Source: CAYVBN01 sp964538565
GTDB taxonomy: Bacteria > Pseudomonadota > Alphaproteobacteria > Rhizobiales > Xanthobacteraceae
NCBI GenBank assembly: GCA_964538565.1
Contig: CAZIGW010000259.1
Coordinates: 1-8,121, forward strand
Direction: 5' to 3'
Length of the DNA stretch: 8,121 nt
Shown: positions 6,268 through 8,121 of the stretch, piece by piece
Layout: each line of letters starts with the position of its first letter
How positions within the stretch are numbered: position 1 is the first letter of the stretch
Program-made: the position numbers and the translations under genes
Notes under the pieces: model-generated
The model's database searches: none
The model's input: only the letters and a program-made list of their open reading frames with translations
What the model was told of the DNA's origin: nothing

Positions 6268-8121
6268 ACGACCAGACCCCAACCTCCGTCGAGCGCGCCG
6301 AACGCCTCCAGGGCATGGGCTGCAAGCGCAAGCGCGTCGAGGACATCCGCTTCGTGCAGGGCAAGGGCAACTATGTCGACGACCTGAAGCTGCCCGGCCT
6401 GCTCTATGGCGACTTCACGCGCTCGCCGCACGCGCACGCGCGCATCAAGAAGATCGACACGTCGAAGGCGAAGGCCGTGCCGGGCGTGCTGGCGGTGCTG
6501 ACCGCCGCCGATCTCAAGCCGCTCAGCCTGCACTACATGCCGACGCTCGCCGGCGACGTCGCGGCGGTGCTCGCCGAGGAGAAGGTGCTCTATCAGAACC
6601 AGGAGGTCGCCTTCGTCATCGCCGAGGACCGCTATGTCGCCGCCGACGCCGCCGACCTGGTCGAGGTGGAATACGAGGCGCTGCCCGTCGTCGTCGATCC
6701 GTTCAAGGCGATGGCGCCCGACGCACCGGTGCTGCGCGAGGACCTGCAGGGCAAGACCGAAGGCGCGCACGGGGTCCGCAAGCACCACAACCACGTGTTC
6801 ACCTGGCAGATGGGCGACCGCGAGGGAACCGACGCCGCCTTCCGCAAGGCCGACGTCAGCATCAGGGAGCTGATCTCCTATCAGCGCGTGCACCCGAGTC
6901 CGCTCGAGACCTGCCAGTGCGTCGCCTCGTTCGACAAGATCAGGAGCGAATTGACCGTGTGGGGCACGTTCCAGGCGCCGCACGTCATCCGCACCGTCGC
7001 CTCGCTGATCTCGAAGATCCCCGAGCACAAGATCCACGTCATCGCGCCCGACATCGGTGGCGGCTTCGGCAACAAGGTCGGCGCCTATCCGGGCTACATC
7101 TGCGCGATCGTCGCCTCGATCGTCACCGGGCGACCGGTGAAATGGGTCGAGGACCGCATCGAGAATCTCTCGACCACGGCGTTTGCGCGCGACTACCACA
7201 TGCAGACCGAGATCGCCGCCACGCGGGACGGCAAGGTGACGGGGCTTCGCGTCTACACGATCGCCGACCACGGCGCGTTCGACGCCTGCGCCGATCCCTC
7301 GAAATGGCCGGCCGGCTTCTTCAACATCGTCACCGGCTCCTATGACTTCCCGGTCGCGCACGTCACGGTCGACGGCGTTTATTCCAACAAGGCGCCGGGC
7401 GGGGTCGCCTACCGCTGCTCGTTCCGCGTCACGGAAGCCGCCTACTGCATCGAGCGCGCCATGGACATCATGGCGCAGAAGCTCGGCATGGATCCGGCCG
7501 AGTTCCGGATGAAAAATCTGGTCCGCCGCGAGCAGTTTCCCTATAGGTCGGCGCTCGGCTGGGAATACGACTCGGGCGACTATCACGCCGCCCTCGAGAA
7601 GGCGATGGACGCGGTCGGCTACAAGGCGCTTCGCGCCGAGCAGAAGGAGAAGCAGGAAGCCTTCCGGCGCGGCGAGACGCGCGAACTGATGGGCATCGGC
7701 GTCTCCTTCTTCACCGAGATCGTCGGGGCCGGGCCGTCGCGCAATTGCGACATCCTCGGCATCGCGATGTTCGACTCGGCCGAGATCCGCGTCCATCCGA
7801 CCGGCAGCGCGATTGCCCGCCTCGGCACCAAGTCGCAGGGGCAGGGGCACGAGACGACCTACGCGCAGATCATCGCCACCGAGCTCGGCCTGCCGGCCGA
7901 CAACATCACGGTCGAGGAAGGCAACACCGATACCGCGCCCTACGGCCTCGGCACCTATGGCTCGCGCTCGACCCCGGTGTCGGGCGCGGCGACCGCGGTC
8001 GCAGCGCGCAAGATCAGGGCGAAGGCGCAGATTATCGCCGCGCCTAACATCGAGGTGCACGACGATGACCTCCAATGGGACGGCGATCGTTTCCGCGTGA
8101 ATGGCCACCCAGAGCGCTTCA
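6264..8121 (+). CDS. coxL: Carbon monoxide dehydrogenase large subunit (Mo-Cu catalytic), CoxL form I, 3' end cut by window
   Basis: This is the catalytic subunit that oxidises CO with water to CO2 at a Mo-Cu centre held by molybdopterin cytosine dinucleotide. About 619 of roughly 809 expected residues are present; the C-terminus, including the conserved active-site Glu near residue 763, lies beyond the window. The N-terminal part LQGMGCKRKRVEDIRF and the rest follow Oligotropha CoxL closely. The form I loop AYRCSFR is at 382-388, with C385 as the copper ligand (Cys388 in Oligotropha). The cofactor-contact Gln is Q237 in TFQAPH, and the glycine-rich GGGFGNK is at 265-271. Late in the visible part, STPVSGAATAVAARK leads towards the C-terminal domain. 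The form I motif separates it from form II relatives such as xanthine-dehydrogenase-like hydroxylases. The start has an ideal AGGAGG site (6251-6256) seven bases upstream and overlaps the coxS stop as ATGA. Confidence 0.98.

Overview
The window is very GC-rich and gene-dense. It looks like a chromosomal stretch of an alphaproteobacterium, most likely of the order Hyphomicrobiales (Rhizobiales). This rests on the close residue-level likeness of three consecutive proteins to CoxM, CoxS and CoxL of Oligotropha (Afipia) carboxidovorans as I remember them, on the alphaproteobacterial style of the stress genes, and on an intergenic repeat of a kind common in these genomes. No phage, transposase, CRISPR or RNA gene is visible.

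Left part (1-1506): the 3' end of a tandem-domain universal stress protein gene (+) converges on a single-domain universal stress protein gene (-), with 13 bases between them. A mostly empty stretch of about 550 bases follows. It holds only a possible 43-residue exported peptide (1250-1381), which may be the broken front of a lost gene.

Middle (1507-3069): a complete gene for a HerA-like P-loop ATPase of the DUF853/YjgR family, transcribed towards the cox genes but separated from them by 159 bases with a candidate promoter and a perfect hairpin.

Right part (3229-8121): an aerobic carbon monoxide dehydrogenase locus in the order coxC, coxM, coxS, coxL (cut by the window end). CoxC is a seven-helix MHYT membrane sensor fused to a LytTR DNA-binding domain. 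CoxM is the FAD subunit, CoxS the two-[2Fe-2S] subunit and CoxL the Mo-Cu subunit. CoxL carries the AYRCSFR active-site loop, which marks a true (form I) CO dehydrogenase rather than one of the related hydroxylases. coxM, coxS and coxL are tightly packed, with an 11-base gap and then an ATGA overlap, and form one transcription unit. CO is oxidised at CoxL, and electrons pass through the CoxS clusters to FAD on CoxM and then to the respiratory chain.

The most interesting item is the 352-base spacer between coxC and coxM. After a REP-like palindrome that also encodes the last residues and stop codon of coxC, and a second hairpin, there are three direct repeats of GCnGTTCGTG spaced 21 and 20 bases apart. 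This is the geometry expected for a LytTR-domain regulator, so CoxC itself, or an RcoM-type CO sensor elsewhere in the genome, may bind here to switch on coxMSL.
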